The position numbers were made by a program, and so were the translations under genes. DNA of 38,605 bases, taken from NCBI GenBank assembly GCA_026392035.1, contig JAPLCX010000046.1:1-38605 (forward strand), written 5' to 3'. The DNA is from Candidatus Auribacterota bacterium (GTDB lineage: Bacteria; Auribacterota; Tritonobacteria; UBA1439). The notes under the pieces were generated by a model. It had not been told where the DNA came from. It searched no databases and saw only the letters and a list, made by a program, of their open reading frames with translations. Below are positions 27,770 through 35,189 of this stretch, piece after piece (position 1 is the stretch's first letter; every line of letters starts with the position of its first letter).

Positions 27770-29923
27770 GTGTTCACGCACCTCCACTGCCACAGTAATT
27801 ACTCGTTCCTCGAGGGGGCGAGCCGCGTCGATGAGCTGGTCGCGCGCGCCGGGGCGCTCGGGATGAGCGCGCTCGCGCTCACCGACACAAACGGCCTCTA
27901 CGGCGCGGTCCCCTTCTACAAGGTTGCCCGGGGCGCCCGTATCAAACCGATTCTCGGGACGGAGCTCCGCACGAACGGCACCAGGATAGTCTTCCTCGCC
28001 CGTAACAGCGCCGGGTATGGGAAACTCTGCCGACTGATAACTTCATTCCATCTGACAGGCAAGAAATTACCCGATGGGACCGGAATCCCAAAATCAGCCG
28101 GCACGGACAGTGCGTTCACGCCTCTCCTCCGCATATTACTCGCCGAAGGAGATCCCGACCTCTACATCCTACTCCACGCCGATCCCCTCCTGCGGCTGCG
28201 TCATGCCTTGCGCATCACGCCCAATCTGTATCTTGAGATTCCTGCCACCGCGGGCGCCGCAGCGATCGCGAGGCTCGCACGCCTGGCCGCGCGATTCAGC
28301 GTACCCCCGGTCGCCACAGTCCCAGTGCTCTTCAGCACCCCCGATGGCTACGAACTACACAAGGTGCTCACAGCGATCAGGACACGCTCGACGGTCGCAA
28401 CGATCCCTCCCGGCGAGCTCGCGCCGCGAGACGCATATCTCCGGAGCGGAGAAGAGATGCGCGCCCTCTTCGCGGCGAGCTCCGTCATTCGCCCCGGGGT
28501 GGCCGAGAGCGGGATGATGCGGCAGTACATCGAACGCCACCGCGGGCGCGAGAAAGTCACGTTCCTCCACCCCGCCATGGAGGAGATCCTCGCCGAAACA
28601 CACGGCGTGATGATCTACCAGGAGGACGTGATGCGCGTCGCCCATCTCGTCGCCGGCATGACGCTCGCGGAGGCCGATCTCCTCAGGAGGGCGATGAGCG
28701 GGAAAATGCGTTCGCAGCAAACCATGGCCGGCCTGAAGGAAAAATTCGCGGAGGCCGCCCGGGCGCGCGGGATCGCAGCAAAAACCGCCGCAGAGACATG
28801 GCGCCAGATAGAGAGCTTCGCCGAGTATGCCTTCTGCAAGGCGCACAGCGCCTCATTCGCCCTCCTCTCCTTCCAGGTAGCCTTTCTCAAGGCCCACTGG
28901 CCGGCCGAGTTCATGGCCGCCGTCCTCTCGAATGGCGGGGGGTTCTACCACACGCAGGCATACCTTGACGAGGCGCGGAGGCTCGGTCTTAAAATCCTGC
29001 CTCCCGACATTAACCGCAGCGAGATCGCGTACAGTGCGAGTCCCGGATTGATCAGAGTGGGGTTGATGCAGGTCGGCGAGCTCAGGCGAGAGACGCTGGA
29101 ACGCCTCATCGCCTCCAGGCGCAGGGACGGGTTTTTCACCTCGCTCACGGAGTTTTATGAGCGTGTAAAACCGGATAGGCGCGAAGCCGAGAATCTCATC
29201 GCGTGCGGCGCCTTCGACGCGTATGAGTTTTCCCGCCCGGAACTGCTCTGCAAGCTCCACCTCCTCCGCCGCAGTTCGCCGGTTCGCCGGTTCGCCGATT
29301 CGCCGCCACTGCCCTTCCCCCCTGCCCACACTATCATTCCCCGCATCCCCGATTACGACGAGGAGATGAAGCGCGCCCTCGAACACAAGACACTCGGTGT
29401 GTACGTAACGTGCCACCCGCTCGCATTGTTCGCGAAGGATATCGGCCCTAGTGGTTTTGCGAATGCTCCAACTCGCCGACTCGCCGACTCGCGTGCCCGC
29501 CGTAGCTTCAGCGAAGGAGGGCCGGTTCGCCGTCTCGTATACATCCGGGCGGACGAACTGGCGCAGCACGCGGGGGGGCGCGTCGAGCTCCTCGGCTGGC
29601 TCGTCTGCATGAAGCGCGTGAGGACATCGAAGGGAGAGTACATGAGGTTCATCACGATGGAGGACATGACCAACCTCTTCGAGGTTGTCCTCTTCCCCCG
29701 CTGCTACCAGCGCTACGGACATCTCCTTAACACACCGGGCCCGTTCGTGGTGAGCGGGAGGGCAGAGAATGACTCGGGGGCAATCGTCATCAAGGCCTCC
29801 CGCCTGCGCCTTCTTGACACGCGCCGCGGTAGGAGCAACGTCCAAGCTCAGCGGGCCGAAGGGGAGAAACCTCTGAGGCTCCACTGCAGCGCCTTGATGG
29901 GCATTTTGTTTTCACTCATATAG
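27770..29923 (+). CDS. DnaE2-like protein lacking the polymerase catalytic segment
   Basis: This 717-residue protein resembles error-prone DnaE2 polymerase (normally about 1,050 residues) but lacks about 350 internal residues. An intact PHP-type N-terminus (HLHCHSNYS, LALTDTNGLYG; about 1-230) is joined in frame near residue 236 directly to the segment that starts RPGVAESGMM in intact proteins. Everything between is gone, including the PDxDxDF loop and the third catalytic Asp. The rest of the polymerase C-terminal part (YQEDVM, LLRRAMSGK, KAHSASFALLSFQVAFLKAHWPAEFMAA, KILPPDIN) and an OB fold (about 600-690) are kept. The GTG start has only a weak ribosome site. It may be a non-catalytic scaffold or a decaying gene. 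It overlaps the converging lipoprotein gene by 12 bases. Confidence 0.85.
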   Translation: MFTHLHCHSNYSFLEGASRVDELVARAGALGMSALALTDTNGLYGAVPFYKVARGARIKPILGTELRTNGTRIVFLARNSAGYGKLCRLITSFHLTGKKLPDGTGIPKSAGTDSAFTPLLRILLAEGDPDLYILLHADPLLRLRHALRITPNLYLEIPATAGAAAIARLARLAARFSVPPVATVPVLFSTPDGYELHKVLTAIRTRSTVATIPPGELAPRDAYLRSGEEMRALFAASSVIRPGVAESGMMRQYIERHRGREKVTFLHPAMEEILAETHGVMIYQEDVMRVAHLVAGMTLAEADLLRRAMSGKMRSQQTMAGLKEKFAEAARARGIAAKTAAETWRQIESFAEYAFCKAHSASFALLSFQVAFLKAHWPAEFMAAVLSNGGGFYHTQAYLDEARRLGLKILPPDINRSEIAYSASPGLIRVGLMQVGELRRETLERLIASRRRDGFFTSLTEFYERVKPDRREAENLIACGAFDAYEFSRPELLCKLHLLRRSSPVRRFADSPPLPFPPAHTIIPRIPDYDEEMKRALEHKTLGVYVTCHPLALFAKDIGPSGFANAPTRRLADSRARRSFSEGGPVRRLVYIRADELAQHAGGRVELLGWLVCMKRVRTSKGEYMRFITMEDMTNLFEVVLFPRCYQRYGHLLNTPGPFVVSGRAENDSGAIVIKASRLRLLDTRRGRSNVQAQRAEGEKPLRLHCSALMGILFSLI
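29274..29304 (+). repeat. TTCGCCGG octamer repeat inside the dnaE2-like gene
   Basis: Four octamers of the TTCGCCGG/TTCGCCGA type run in tandem, encoding SPVRRFADSP in a region not conserved in the family. A related series (ACTCGCCG x2 and a partial) occurs at 29471-29493. Octamers are not a multiple of three, so unit changes would shift the frame. Confidence 0.85.
29495..29522 (+). repeat. GCCCGCC ... GAGGGC hairpin repeat inside the dnaE2-like gene
   Basis: GCCCGCCGTAGC, TTCAGCGAAG and GAGGGC form a small hairpin translated as ARRSFSEGG. This peptide is, from memory, a common mark of a repeat inserted into coding sequence in many environmental genomes. It lies in a non-conserved linker just before the OB fold. 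Confidence 0.6.
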
Positions 29924-30229
29924 TGCAGAAGGACTCCAAAACGGATAGCCCAAAAGTGCGTCTTGTATGCCCCAAATAAGGCCGGAAATGGGCCATAACA
30001 TATACTGGATTGGCAAAAGATTGCCGGGATATAAGCTAACTACATAGTTGGAAACAAGATCTGGAACCAGGCAAACAGGCGCAGCGATAATAGCAACAGC
30101 TGGATCTTTAATTTTTGGTCTTGAATCATTTCTGAGTCCGGTGAAATGATTGATGCGCGGCTCTTGTATGTGTGCACAACCCAAAAATAAAAAGACAAGA
30201 AGAGAGACAACCAAAATAGGCCGGTACAT
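29912..30229 (-). CDS. Small lipoprotein (last cassette gene)
   Basis: This 105-residue protein has a lipoprotein signal (PILVVSLLVFLFLGC, lipobox LFLGC at about residue 18) and a mature part with hydrophobic segments (AVAIIAAPVCLVPDLVSNYVV, YMLWPISGLIWGIQDALLGYPFW). Family not recognised. ATG 30229 follows a strong CAGGAGGC; seven upstream in-frame codons run into the attC site. Its first base is 16 bases inside the edge of the attC-like site at 30245, as expected for a cassette gene. Its 3' end overlaps the converging dnaE2-like gene. Confidence 0.75.
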   Translation of the reverse strand: MYRPILVVSLLVFLFLGCAHIQEPRINHFTGLRNDSRPKIKDPAVAIIAAPVCLVPDLVSNYVVSLYPGNLLPIQYMLWPISGLIWGIQDALLGYPFWSPSALYE

Positions 30230-30244
30230 TATGCCTCCTGTAAT

Positions 30245-30314
30245 GCCCAACGTAGATCTAAGCTGACTCAGAAATGCACAACTTTTCGGAGGCAGCTTGA
30301 GCGGTTTGTTATGC
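30245..30314 (-). other. attC-like recombination site 1
   Basis: Read on the minus strand, the 70-bp site starts GCATAAC and ends GTTGGGC, matching the RYYYAAC and GTTRRRY integron boxes closely. Inside, CAAGCTG and CAGCTTAG pair as inner arms. The upstream gene stops inside the first box (TAA in GCATAAC), and the next gene has its ribosome site just after the last box. This is the most typical of the sites in the array. Confidence 0.75.
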
Positions 30315-30665
30315 TTTCCTGATTCTTCTGCTTACCCTTGACACCAGATTGAGAACAGCAAAAGCAGGTAACGATAAAAAAATCCAGATTGCCAATGCAA
30401 TTGGCCAAATATTATTGTTTTGTATAATAGCAACATAAATAAATCCGATCGCAAACCCCAGAATAGCGGAAACGTTGATCGCCAAGGAATCCGCGGTGCT
30501 CATTCTATTCAACAAGACAGGAGCAAATAAAATCAGCGGAACCATGAGGGCAGTCCAGGGAGATATTTTTTCACAATAGAAGTATCTGAAGAATATCCCC
30601 GTTAAAATTGATGAATATACGAGAGATAAGACGATCTTAATGTATTTCCATTTCGTTGTGGCCAT
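30309..30665 (-). CDS. Small integral membrane protein
   Basis: This 118-residue protein has four hydrophobic segments (about 10-27, 38-52, 62-84 and 88-108) and a basic C-terminal end (RVSRRIRKA). No family recognised. The codons are much richer in A and T than the core genes to the left. Its stop codon lies inside the attC-like site, typical of a cassette gene. I see no attC-like site immediately upstream. Confidence 0.65.
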   Translation of the reverse strand: MATTKWKYIKIVLSLVYSSILTGIFFRYFYCEKISPWTALMVPLILFAPVLLNRMSTADSLAINVSAILGFAIGFIYVAIIQNNNIWPIALAIWIFLSLPAFAVLNLVSRVSRRIRKA

Positions 30666-30717
30666 ACTATGGCTTATTTCAGGTCAGATATCATACCCCG
30701 CACATAAAGATCACACT

Positions 30718-30910
30718 TCAACGCATAGTGAACGTTTCCTGGTCAATACACCCGTGGATCACATTTGCCACACTGGGTGATTTCCCTGTGGGGATGAGTG
30801 CCACAATAACGGTGTAGTTTTCCGCCACACCCGGAGGAAGTGCGGGGTTCTTGTAGAGCATTCCCTCATACCGCGACGATAATCCAGAGATGCCCCGGCC
30901 TGACCGCTAA
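30718..30910 (-). pseudogene. Orphan C-terminal fragment of a surface-type protein
   Basis: Between the membrane-protein and acetyltransferase genes, one minus-strand frame reads GISGLSSRYEGMLYKNPAL, PPGVAENYTVIVALIPTGK and SPSVANVIHGCID to a stop at 30718. It looks like the terminal beta strands of a secreted repeat domain. A stop codon closes the frame just upstream of the Gly-Ile, and there is no start or ribosome site, so this is a remnant. Confidence 0.45.
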
Positions 30911-30981
30911 GGTCATCTATTTAGGTCACCCCAAACGCCCAGTTTCTGACGAGCAGGTTGCTCTATCTCTATTCGATTATT

Positions 30982-32109
30982 CTACGAACTGAGATGTTTA
31001 ATAAAACACCTTCTCCTCTTATGCTGTCTTCTTTCAAAGTGCTTCCATTGCTCTTGGACGTGCCTGTTTGTCTCGAGTTCAGGGTTGGATTCGACCTTGC
31101 TAATACCGAATTTGCTATACACCCCATGCATCTTGTGGATTAATATCGCATTCACGCCCCTGCCATGATATTCCGACCTCACTGCCATCAAATACAAATC
31201 CACTCGGTCATTTTTCCTGAGTGCTTTCAAAAGATGAATAAATCCCAACGGAAAGAGTTTCCCCTTTGCCTTTTGCAGCCCCCTCGACAACGATGGGATG
31301 CTAATGCCAAATGCAACCATACGGTTGTTCTTGTCAAGTACAACCGGTACGAAGTCGGGGTTAATTAATCCGAAATATTGTTTAATGTACGCATCAACCT
31401 GTCTTTTCGTCAACGTCACAAAAGCGTACAGATGTCGATATTCATCATCAAGTATCTGAAAGATTTCTTTAGCATACGGCAGCAACTCTTTTTTGTTTCG
31501 CACCTCCAGTGTTTTCAGTTTATATCGTCGGATGACAGTATCAGCGATACTGGAAATTGTCTCGTTGGGTTCGGGTGGGACCAGAAGCTCATATTCTATC
31601 CAGTCGACGTCTTTTATATATCCCATTTTCTCCATATGTGTTGCGTAATAGGGATAATTATAAATTGTGGCCATCGTGCCAAGCTCGTCGAACCCTTCTA
31701 CAAGCATACCCTCAGGGTCCAAGTCAGTGAAACCCAGAGGTCCATGCACCGCGGTCATGCCAGTCTCTCTCGCCCATGACTCAACTGTCTTGAATAGGGC
31801 TTCCGACACGCCCGCATCATCAATAAAATCGATCCAGCCAAATCGCATATAGTGCTGCTTCCATTTTTCTATATGCAGCCGGTTAATTATGCCCGCGATA
31901 CGGCCGACAATGCGGCCCTGCCTGTACGCCAGCCAGTACTTTGCCTCGCAATTTTCAAAAGCGGGATTCTTATCCTGGCGCAGAGTATGGTATTCATTCC
32001 CAAAGAGAGGAGGAACCCAATTTGAGTTGCCGCGGTACAGCATGTAGGGAAAGCGGATGAAGGATTTTAAATCCTTCAGAGTAATAACTTCTCTGATCTG
32101 CACGTCCAT
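30982..32109 (-). CDS. GNAT-type N-acetyltransferase (YghO-like)
   Basis: This 375-residue protein resembles the two-lobed GNAT proteins related to YghO. The N-terminal lobe has FPYMLYRGNSNWVPPL and KYWLAYRQGRIVGRIAGIIN; the C-terminal lobe has LYLMAVRSEYHGRGVNAILI, whose R-x-x-G-R-G is the acetyl-CoA pyrophosphate loop. The last about 25 residues are highly basic. Substrate unknown. Its base composition is moderate, between core genes and AT-rich cassettes. The ribosome site is weak. It is the only gene in the array without a clear attC-like site on either side. Confidence 0.8.
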   Translation of the reverse strand: MDVQIREVITLKDLKSFIRFPYMLYRGNSNWVPPLFGNEYHTLRQDKNPAFENCEAKYWLAYRQGRIVGRIAGIINRLHIEKWKQHYMRFGWIDFIDDAGVSEALFKTVESWARETGMTAVHGPLGFTDLDPEGMLVEGFDELGTMATIYNYPYYATHMEKMGYIKDVDWIEYELLVPPEPNETISSIADTVIRRYKLKTLEVRNKKELLPYAKEIFQILDDEYRHLYAFVTLTKRQVDAYIKQYFGLINPDFVPVVLDKNNRMVAFGISIPSLSRGLQKAKGKLFPLGFIHLLKALRKNDRVDLYLMAVRSEYHGRGVNAILIHKMHGVYSKFGISKVESNPELETNRHVQEQWKHFERRQHKRRRCFIKHLSS

Positions 32110-32157
32110 GATACTACCAAAAATGCAGACGTATTACGAATCATGGAGGCGGCTAAA

Positions 32158-32230
32158 ATGTTATAGATTAAATATCCCTACCAGTCAGATGCGTACGCGG
32201 GCCGCAAAGGTGGAATAATTTTCCTATAAC
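32158..32230. repeat. Inverted repeat upstream of the acetyltransferase gene
   Basis: ATGTTATAG (from 32158) and CTATAACAT (to about 32231) are perfect nine-base inverted arms about 56 bases apart. On the minus strand GTTATAG precedes CTATAAC, the order expected for the end of one attC and the start of the next, but no site with paired inner arms adjoins either box. Confidence 0.5.
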
Positions 32231-32323
32231 ATCTTTGAATCAAGCATGGTATCTAATACGTCTGGGGACTTTTTACTCAACCAAGAAATACTGACCGCAG
32301 GCGATTTCGGGAGAGGCGATGAA

Positions 32324-32437
32324 TTATCCCGTTGTCGGATCGATGATGGCGATGACAAACGCCCATTCCCCCTGGGCTCCCCGCGGGACGGTGAAGGGAA
32401 CGTGCCGGAGCAATACCACCTCTTTGGTTTCACATTA
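32324..32437 (-). pseudogene. Second orphan C-terminal fragment
   Basis: A minus-strand frame reads ETKEVVLLRHVPFTVPRGAQ and GEWAFVIAIIDPTTG before a TAA at 32324. The VPFTVP ... GEWAFVIAIIDPTTG pattern looks like the final strands of a secreted beta-sandwich. A stop codon closes the frame on the 5' side and there is no start. Like the fragment at 30718, it is a C-terminal end only. Confidence 0.45.
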
Positions 32438-32495
32438 AAAGTGTAGCATGAATCTATCGCTCAATAAAGAAGGAGATCCGACAGAAGGAGAAACG

Positions 32496-32618
32496 CCCTA
32501 ACGCAATGGAATAGAGCGGCAATCCCGTTGGGCGGGACGCGGGAAGGGAGCGAATGCAGGAGCATTACAGCATCCGCCCCGGAAAAGGCTAAAGTGGAAA
32601 ATCAAGACTTGACCCCTT
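32496..32618 (-). repeat. Composite attC-half / CAAGACTTGACCCC repeat, copy 1
   Basis: On the plus strand it opens CCCTAAC (GTTAGGG on the minus strand, a GTTRRRY-type box), continues AGAGCGGCAATCCCGTTGGG and CGGGACGCGGG, then GCATCCGC and AAAGGCTAAAGT, and ends CAAGACTTGACCCCTT (32603-32618). The other attC half is missing. The antitoxin gene ends inside it. Confidence 0.7.
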
Positions 32619-32915
32619 CCCCTCGAAACGACGCGGTTTTCGCGTACGGTGCGCCTTATAGTTCGCCGTTCCTTTTTTAATCTGATCCCAAGAAATACCG
32701 TGACCCGCACGAACACTGGCACGAGCGTGCTCAATTCGTTTCAAAAAACGGGGATCATTCACCAACTTAAACTCAAACCAATCATCCTCGCTCTTGAATC
32801 CAATGAGTACGCCCGCTGGCTTCCCATGCTTGGTGATCACGATCTGCTCATGCGATGCTTTATCAAGATACTTAGAGAGTTGATCCTTTACTTCGGCGAG
32901 CGCTACAGTTTTCAT
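32589..32915 (-). CDS. Phd/YefM-type antitoxin
   Basis: This 108-residue protein starts MKTVALAEVKDQLSKYLDKA, the DNA-binding half of the Phd/YefM fold, followed by ITKHGKPAGVLIGF and a helical toxin-binding part. ATG 32915 is preferred: GGAG lies eight bases upstream and the start is one base after the toxin stop. A GTG three codons earlier would overlap the toxin gene. The last nine residues (GKGSSLDFPL) are encoded by the composite repeat and replace whatever tail was there before. The pair is in toxin-first order, unusual for Phd/YefM families. Confidence 0.85.
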   Translation of the reverse strand: MKTVALAEVKDQLSKYLDKASHEQIVITKHGKPAGVLIGFKSEDDWFEFKLVNDPRFLKRIEHARASVRAGHGISWDQIKKGTANYKAHRTRKPRRFEGKGSSLDFPL

Positions 32916-32916
32916 T

Positions 32917-33204
32917 TCATTCACTCCATTTCTTCAACCAGATAGCTGAATTCGACTTTTCTATTATCCCGAGCACAATGACCTCGCCATCTATCACGTC
33001 ATAAAACACCCGAACCTCACCGACTCGAAGTCTATATTGTGGCCTGTCCAATCCCCTTAACCGCTTGATCCTGCTTTTGCTCTCCCGAGTCGGGCGGAAT
33101 CGGAGATGCTGCTTGATGGCATCCCGTACTTCCGCTTTCAAAAATGCTGGCAGGTCGTCATAATCGTCTCCGGCTTCGGGGGCAAACGTGACACGGTAAT
33201 TCAT
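32917..33204 (-). CDS. RelE/ParE-type toxin
   Basis: This 95-residue protein has the RelE pattern: YRVTFAPEAGDDYDDLP at the N-terminus, KRLRGLDRPQYRLRVGEVRVFYDV in the middle and a C-terminal strand. The arginines of the YRLRVGEVRVFYDV segment are those used for mRNA cleavage in RelE relatives. It is the first gene of a two-gene unit behind its own promoter, whose start point would be only a few bases from the ATG, so the message is nearly leaderless. Confidence 0.88.
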   Translation of the reverse strand: MNYRVTFAPEAGDDYDDLPAFLKAEVRDAIKQHLRFRPTRESKSRIKRLRGLDRPQYRLRVGEVRVFYDVIDGEVIVLGIIEKSNSAIWLKKWSE

Positions 33205-33213
33205 TTTGGCTAT

Positions 33214-33242
33214 ACTATAGCTAGATTATGGCCTATTGTCAA
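33214..33242 (-). promoter_or_regulatory. Promoter of the toxin-antitoxin pair
   Basis: On the minus strand TTGACA (33242-33237) and TATAGT (33219-33214) are 17 bases apart, very close to the sigma70 consensus. The -10 region lies in the near-palindrome CTATACTATAG, a likely operator for self-repression by the antitoxin complex. Confidence 0.85.
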
Positions 33243-33280
33243 TTCATTTTTAGCCAACTTGGTAATTAAACGGCAAGCCT

Positions 33281-33369
33281 TCTGAGCGGGGCGTGGGAAT
33301 GGAACGAGCCGACAAGTCACGCATCCGTGCCGAAAAAGGCTAAAGTTAAAAATCAAGACTTGACCCCTT
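33281..33369 (-). repeat. Composite repeat, copy 2 (degenerate)
   Basis: It opens TCTGAGCGGGGCGTGGGAAT, then GCATCCGTGCC and AAAAAGGCTAAAGT, and ends with the same CAAGACTTGACCCCTT (33354-33369). A GTTGGCT box on the minus strand (33258-33252) lies a little further downstream of its left end. It sits after the flavin-reductase-like gene and before the toxin promoter. Confidence 0.6.
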
Positions 33370-33434
33370 TGACTTCTCCCTCCCAGGTTCCGCAGTCAAT
33401 AGTCATGGTGTGACCCTGATGCTTCGGGTCCGCG

Positions 33435-33971
33435 CTATTTCATCTTCGAGGCCAACTTGATCGTCCTGCCCGCAACCATGAACGCGCCTCTCCCGAGATG
33501 ATGAATCGTCTGCGGGGCTTTCCTCAAGGGGTCGATCCATGCCTTGACTACCTTGAGGATGAAAAAGTTGTACTTCGTTACCATCCGCGCATCCACGACC
33601 TTGCATTCAAGATTCGCATAGCACTCACCGATGAGCGGCGCTGCGACGAGGGAGGCGGGCTCGGGGGTAAGGCAGCAAGCCCTAAATTTGTCGACGCGCT
33701 TCCCGGAGGTGTTGCCGCAGCCCACCGCCTTCGCCGCCAGCTCCACTGTCGGGATGTTGATAACGCATTCCCTGGTCGCTTTCAGGATGCCGAACGTATG
33801 GTTCCGGTTACTGATCACGCAGCCCACGATCGGCGGCTCGAACTCCATCATCGTATGCCACGACATGGTCATAATGTTCGCCCGCCCCTCGCGGGCCGTC
33901 GCGACCATCACTACCGGCCCGGGTTCGAGCAGCCGATAGACCTGAGACAAGGGAAACGTTCTTTTCCTCAT
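33435..33971 (-). CDS. Flavin reductase-like FMN-binding protein
   Basis: This 178-residue protein has the split-barrel flavin reductase pattern: GPVVMVATAREGRANIMTMSW near the N-terminus, PPIVGCVISNRNHTFG, a conserved ECVINIP and a later GECYANLECKVVD. Such proteins bind FMN and reduce flavins or use them as cofactor; the substrate cannot be told. The start is supported by AGGAG seven bases upstream. It is followed by composite repeat copy 2 and preceded by an attC-like site, so it is a single-gene cassette. Confidence 0.85.
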   Translation of the reverse strand: MRKRTFPLSQVYRLLEPGPVVMVATAREGRANIMTMSWHTMMEFEPPIVGCVISNRNHTFGILKATRECVINIPTVELAAKAVGCGNTSGKRVDKFRACCLTPEPASLVAAPLIGECYANLECKVVDARMVTKYNFFILKVVKAWIDPLRKAPQTIHHLGRGAFMVAGRTIKLASKMK

Positions 33972-34044
33972 CCGGGACTCCTTTCGACCTCTTGCAGAAC
34001 AGACTGCCGCAATCGCAGCAAAGCAGGGCGCAAGTTCGGAACGC

Positions 34045-34107
34045 AGCTAACGATGAGCATAACCCGCACGCAATGGACGCGCAACGCGCGGCTATCGCTT
34101 GTTGGGG
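34045..34107 (-). other. attC-like recombination site 2
   Basis: On the minus strand this 63-bp site runs from CCCCAAC (34107-34101) to GTTAGCT (34051-34045). The inner arms AGCGATAGCCGC and GCGGGTTATGCT pair with a few mismatches. The upstream gene's TAG lies within the first 16 bases. Confidence 0.65.
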
Positions 34108-35024
34108 TTCATGCTCTTGTTGGAAATCTCCCCGCTACCGCCCAAAACTCCACCAAACAAGGACTCCTTGAGAACCGTGCCCTCAGGCACAGCAAACCGA
34201 AAATCCTTCTTACTCATATCGGGAGATGAGATGTCCACATGAACCTCGGTTGAAGAGCCTTTCATCTTGGTTGTCTTGCGGACGTCCCTTGATCTATTCA
34301 TGGTCTCTCTCATCCTTTGCTTGTTCTCTATTGTGACTTCTTGCCCCATACCCTTGATCGCTTCTTCAAGTTCCTGATCAGTCAATTCGGGCATTGCCAT
34401 ACCTCCTTCGGGAGGCTCAAGAGAACGGAGATGCTTCAGGATGAGATGCGTGGACTTAGAAATCCAGAATGTTTCCTTCTTTGATATCGTTGATGCTCCG
34501 CTGATAACATAGCAGTCTTCTTCTCCGATTTTCTCCACCTTTGCTATCTTGGGGTCTTTCAGTCTTGAGAACAGAGTAGGGCACTCCTTGAATGCGGACA
34601 AAAAGAGCGACGGGATTGTGAACGCAGCGCCACCGGAGATTCCTGTTGCGCCGGCCAAGGCAAGTTCGTCACTACTCATCTTCGAATATGCATTCATCAC
34701 TCCCATGTAGAGATATGGTTGAGACCCATCACTCCACACTGCTCCGGACTGAGCCATGCCTGGCATCGGCATGTTCTTTTGTGTCCAGGAAATGAGGTAG
34801 AAGTTTGGCTTCTTGAGCAGTATCGAAAACGAAGTCTCTATGTTCATCTTCATTCCACCAGTGTCGATATTCGAAGTGATGGTTCCTTGTGCCTTGTAGG
34901 TCTGCATTGACTCGTACGTGGTTTCGACCTTTTCGAATATCTTACTTGGGATCATGTCCTCCGCAAAGCCATGCGTGCCCAGCATCATCACGATGGCAAA
35001 CGCAAAGAGTTTCTTTCCTGTCAT
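34092..35024 (-). CDS. Exported DUF2092/LolA-like protein
   Basis: This 310-residue protein has a signal peptide (KKLFAFAIVMMLGTHGFAED, cleavage after GFA). The mature part matches the pattern of DUF2092/LolA-like proteins: YESMQTYKAQGTITSNID, a strand FSILLKKPNFYLISW, and later EEDCYVISGAST and TFWISKSTHLILKH. These half-barrel proteins usually carry lipids or sit in the periplasm. A clear AGGAGAG precedes the ATG. The stop codon lies inside attC-like site 2; attC-like site 3 lies upstream. Confidence 0.75.
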   Translation of the reverse strand: MTGKKLFAFAIVMMLGTHGFAEDMIPSKIFEKVETTYESMQTYKAQGTITSNIDTGGMKMNIETSFSILLKKPNFYLISWTQKNMPMPGMAQSGAVWSDGSQPYLYMGVMNAYSKMSSDELALAGATGISGGAAFTIPSLFLSAFKECPTLFSRLKDPKIAKVEKIGEEDCYVISGASTISKKETFWISKSTHLILKHLRSLEPPEGGMAMPELTDQELEEAIKGMGQEVTIENKQRMRETMNRSRDVRKTTKMKGSSTEVHVDISSPDMSKKDFRFAVPEGTVLKESLFGGVLGGSGEISNKSMNPNKR

Positions 35025-35043
35025 GATTCTCTCCTTTTTCAGT

Positions 35044-35159
35044 TTCTAACGCCTGAATTGAGCGGTGATCCCGCTGCCTGCAGGCAGGAGCGCGACGCGC
35101 ATCCGCAACGGCAAGGCGGAAGCCCCGCAGGGAGCGCCCGCTCGAATGACTTGTTCGCG
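35044..35159 (-). other. attC-like recombination site 3
   Basis: On the minus strand it runs from CGCGAAC (35159-35153) to GTTAGAA (35050-35044), 116 bp. The inner arms TTCGAGCGGG and CCGCTCAATTC pair well. The final part, AATTCAGGCGTTAGA, is nearly identical to the end of known aadA cassette attC sites, as I recall them. The centre contains GCCTGCAGGC-type palindromes. Confidence 0.7.
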
Positions 35160-35189
35160 TCGCCTGCACCCTCTGGTTCGACGATCCTT

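Noticed and set aside
32224-32433. 69-codon frame starting MKPKRWYCSG
   Set aside because: The better-supported reading of this DNA is another minus-strand frame with a VPFTVP ... AFVIAII fragment; the listed frame is Ser/Arg/Pro-rich shadow sequence.
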